Shown here: positions 62,246-64,000 of the stretch, piece by piece
Layout: each line of letters begins with the position of its first letter
How positions within the stretch are numbered: position 1 is the first letter of the stretch
Assembly: GCA_023898745.1 (NCBI GenBank)
Contig: CP060237.1
Location: forward strand, 434,001 to 498,000
Length of the DNA stretch: 64,000 bases
Reading direction: 5' to 3'
DNA from: Alphaproteobacteria bacterium
Lineage (GTDB): Bacteria; Pseudomonadota; Alphaproteobacteria; G02398745; G023898745
The notes under the pieces: generated by a model
Told to the model about the DNA's origin: nothing
The model's input: the letters and a program-made list of their open reading frames with translations, nothing else
The model's database searches: none
Made by a program: the position numbers and the translations under genes

Positions 62246-63757
62246 ATGATGTTATTTTTTATGGCTGCATCTGATCAGCCTCGTGTTATGAATCCTTCTT
62301 CTGCAATGATTTCTGATAAAAATGCAAGTCAATACGTAAGAGCAATAGAATGTGGAATGGTTGATTGTGTTGAGGGGGTAAAGAAATTTAGCGCTGCTCA
62401 AATTGATTCTACACTAGAGGCAAGGAGGCAAAGAATTTTTGCTGCTCTGCAAGCTGGTCCATCTGATGTGACAGATGGATTTAATCCTAATTCTCACTTT
62501 AATCTCGAAGAGTTTAAACGAAAAGTGGTAAAATTTCCTGCTAAGAAGTTGGAGTTTTTGAAGGGACTAAATGGTGCCAATCTCCAACAAGTAAGAGCGT
62601 TTTATAAGGATACGGACCAAGAGATTGTACAGGTAATAGATCAGATGGTCGCACAAGCAAACGATCCTTCCGTTCAACGCATGACTGATCCAGCTCGATT
62701 GAAAGCATTTGTTGATGAGCTTGAGGTTTGTGTAGCAAATTTTAAACAAAAAGAGATTGTTTCGGGCCAGCGCGACCCAAATATTAATTTTGATATCGAT
62801 AATTTTGCAGGAAGGATAGCGCGCAATCCAGGTAAAAAAATATTTTTTTTAAAGGGGCTTAACCCTGCCAATCTTCAGTTGGTAAAAGGGTATTATCAAT
62901 CTAAAGATCAAGAGATGGTTCAGGCAATAGATCAAATGTTGGCACAACCTCAAAAGTTTACTGTAAGAAACGATATAAATACTGAGTTTAATATAGATAC
63001 ATTTGATATGATATTGGAAGCGCGTCGACCTGCTGCTATACAAATGCTAAATCACTTGAATGAGGAAAATCTGAAAGCTGTTAAAGCGCGACACGCAGAT
63101 CTTCATGAGATAATAGATCGTATCTTAGATTGTCGAAATGCATCTTCAGGCACAATGACCCTAGACGACATATCAACTCAAGTGAAGCAACTTGTACAAG
63201 AGCTAGAGGCAACATCATCTAGAGAAGCTCAATTACAGCAAGAGGTTGATGGCCTTGAAGTCGCACAACAAGAGAAAGATGCAGCAATTGCTCAACTTAA
63301 AGCAGAAAATACACAACTCAAAGCCCAACTTGCAGCTTACCCCCTAGAACAATTCCAAAGTGTATTAAGAGGCTTAGAAGGATCTGATGCACAAAATGAA
63401 TCCAACACGCGTGACATACGTGTTCAGTTTATTTGCAGTCACATATGGAGTCATGTAAATGCCTTATATCAAGACCTATGGGGTCTTAAAGGCAATGCAG
63501 GTGCAAATTGGCAAAAATCTGCTAGAGAGCGCATCAATCGTTTCCGTGGTGAGATCTTAGGGTTAAAAAATGTTCTTACACATCCTGATGGCACAGCGGT
63601 TGATGGATTTGCCGCAGACGGAGGTATTACAGATGAAGATCTAACAGCAGCGTGGGGCATGGTTCACACCTCTCCTGAGGCTTTTGCTAAGAATGGTGGA
63701 TTACGCAAATGTATCAAGCCAAATCTGACTGAGGCTGGATGGGCAGGACGACGCTAG
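62246..63757 (+). CDS. Hypothetical protein with three internal repeats and ultra-short leader
   Basis: 503 residues. AAAGGAG lies eleven bases before ATG 62246. The leader MMLFFMAASDQPRVM is followed by three tandem ~60-residue units at about 79-138, 176-235 and 242-297 (pattern FN-hydrophobic-x-x-F ... KKxxFLKGLNxANLQxV ... DQExVQxIDQM; the third is most diverged), a coiled coil (about 305-365) and a C-terminal domain (about 390-500: HVNALYQDLWGLKGNAGANWQ, RINRFRGEILGLKNVL). Repeat modules plus coiled coil and leader suggest a secreted binding protein. No family recognised. Confidence 0.65.
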   Translation: MMLFFMAASDQPRVMNPSSAMISDKNASQYVRAIECGMVDCVEGVKKFSAAQIDSTLEARRQRIFAALQAGPSDVTDGFNPNSHFNLEEFKRKVVKFPAKKLEFLKGLNGANLQQVRAFYKDTDQEIVQVIDQMVAQANDPSVQRMTDPARLKAFVDELEVCVANFKQKEIVSGQRDPNINFDIDNFAGRIARNPGKKIFFLKGLNPANLQLVKGYYQSKDQEMVQAIDQMLAQPQKFTVRNDINTEFNIDTFDMILEARRPAAIQMLNHLNEENLKAVKARHADLHEIIDRILDCRNASSGTMTLDDISTQVKQLVQELEATSSREAQLQQEVDGLEVAQQEKDAAIAQLKAENTQLKAQLAAYPLEQFQSVLRGLEGSDAQNESNTRDIRVQFICSHIWSHVNALYQDLWGLKGNAGANWQKSARERINRFRGEILGLKNVLTHPDGTAVDGFAADGGITDEDLTAAWGMVHTSPEAFAKNGGLRKCIKPNLTEAGWAGRR

Positions 63758-63819
63758 TGCGTGTGGAGGTATAGTATTTCTGCGTGAATATCATACTTCT
63801 CTGAGTGTGCAGCATACTA

Positions 63820-63896
63820 TGTCATCCTGAGTGAAGCGAGTAAAGGATCTTCTTAAAATGAATTCACAAAGATCCTTCGCTGCGCTCAGGATGACG
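63820..63896. repeat. Family 2 palindromic repeat
   Basis: TGTCATCCTGAGTG, AAAGGATCTTC, AGATCCTTCGC and CTCAGGATGACG; near-complete copy downstream of the last gene. Confidence 0.88.
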
Positions 63897-63909
63897 GTTT
63901 TTCACCTTC

Positions 63910-63985
63910 TCATCACAAGAAGTGCAGCATTTCCGTCATCACGAACCTTGCGCAGCAAGGTGTGGTGATCCATTAGAATGTTATG
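63910..63985. repeat. Family 1 repeat with duplicated left arm at window end
   Basis: A solo left arm TCATCACAAGAAGTGCAGC is followed at 63934 by CGTCATCACGAACCTTG with stem CCTTG/CAAGG and GTGGTGATCC; the right part is decayed or continues past the window. Confidence 0.75.
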
Positions 63986-64000
63986 CTAAATTCGTAATGT

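Noticed and set aside
61912..62274. Open frame of 120 codons after ppx
   Set aside because: It is made of repeat arms read in frame and overlaps the true end of ppx; no ribosome site or protein-like composition.

Overview
The window is a compact, AT-rich bacterial chromosome segment. The housekeeping genes point to an alphaproteobacterium, and the mix of effector-like hypothetical proteins, decayed phage genes and dense palindromic repeats suggests a host-associated or intracellular member (Holosporales/Paracaedibacter- or Rickettsiales-like). That placement is inference from gene style; no rRNA is present to fix it. The cell is predicted to be Gram-negative: it has murB, murD, dapD and dapF for DAP-type peptidoglycan, SecA/SecD/SecF, two outer-membrane beta-barrel candidates and an efflux adaptor.

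Layout. 0-10 kb: a double-length RND/HlyD adaptor, mutY, a broken LRR-like gene, an ion antiporter, tRNA-Gly, an MFS carrier, hemW, recR and murB. 10-20 kb: parA, serC, ybaB and a group of hypothetical genes with very short hydrophobic N-termini, interrupted by a frameshifted HK97-type capsid gene, then trmL and a porin-like barrel. 20-31 kb: a pilin-like protein, tRNA-Ser, an SSS-family symporter, a two-gene membrane pair, a dense repeat cluster, a second barrel protein, xthA, a beta-CASP nuclease, a Cys/His-rich protein and a Dps-like ferritin. 31-43 kb: ssb, secDF, tRNA-Gln, trhO, a nucleotidyltransferase with a broken partner, secA-dapF, a PAS-LuxR regulator and dnaG. 43-50 kb: a secreted hypothetical, a second PAS-LuxR regulator divergent from a two-gene operon ending in a degenerate ATPase with a CaaX-like C-terminus, then dapD-ruvA. 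50-64 kb: a LysE carrier, nth, class I lysS, rsmD, the tRNA-Tyr/tRNA-Gly/tuf/tRNA-Trp block, a third PAS-LuxR regulator, pgsA-murD, ndk, a SPOR protein, ppx and a repeat-containing effector-like protein.

Two features stand out. First, at least three families of short structured repeats (more than 40 copies in 64 kb) fill most intergenic gaps. In family 1 the outer ends are conserved while the inner hairpin stems differ from copy to copy and stay complementary, which indicates selection or copying on secondary structure. Copies enter genes in frame (efflux adaptor, antiporter, rsmD, murD) and supply stop codons, C-termini or a start codon (parA, trhO, the symporter, a hypothetical, trmL). Second, about a dozen otherwise unrelated proteins start with the same kind of ultra-short leader: Met, 5-9 hydrophobic residues without a positive charge, then a small/Asn-Ala-Ser/Thr stretch. 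One of these is a porin-like barrel that must be exported. This may be an undescribed export signal, and two of the three PAS-LuxR regulators sit divergent to such genes.

Limits: all names come from reading motifs, without database searches. Where two starts are possible the choice is stated in the entry.
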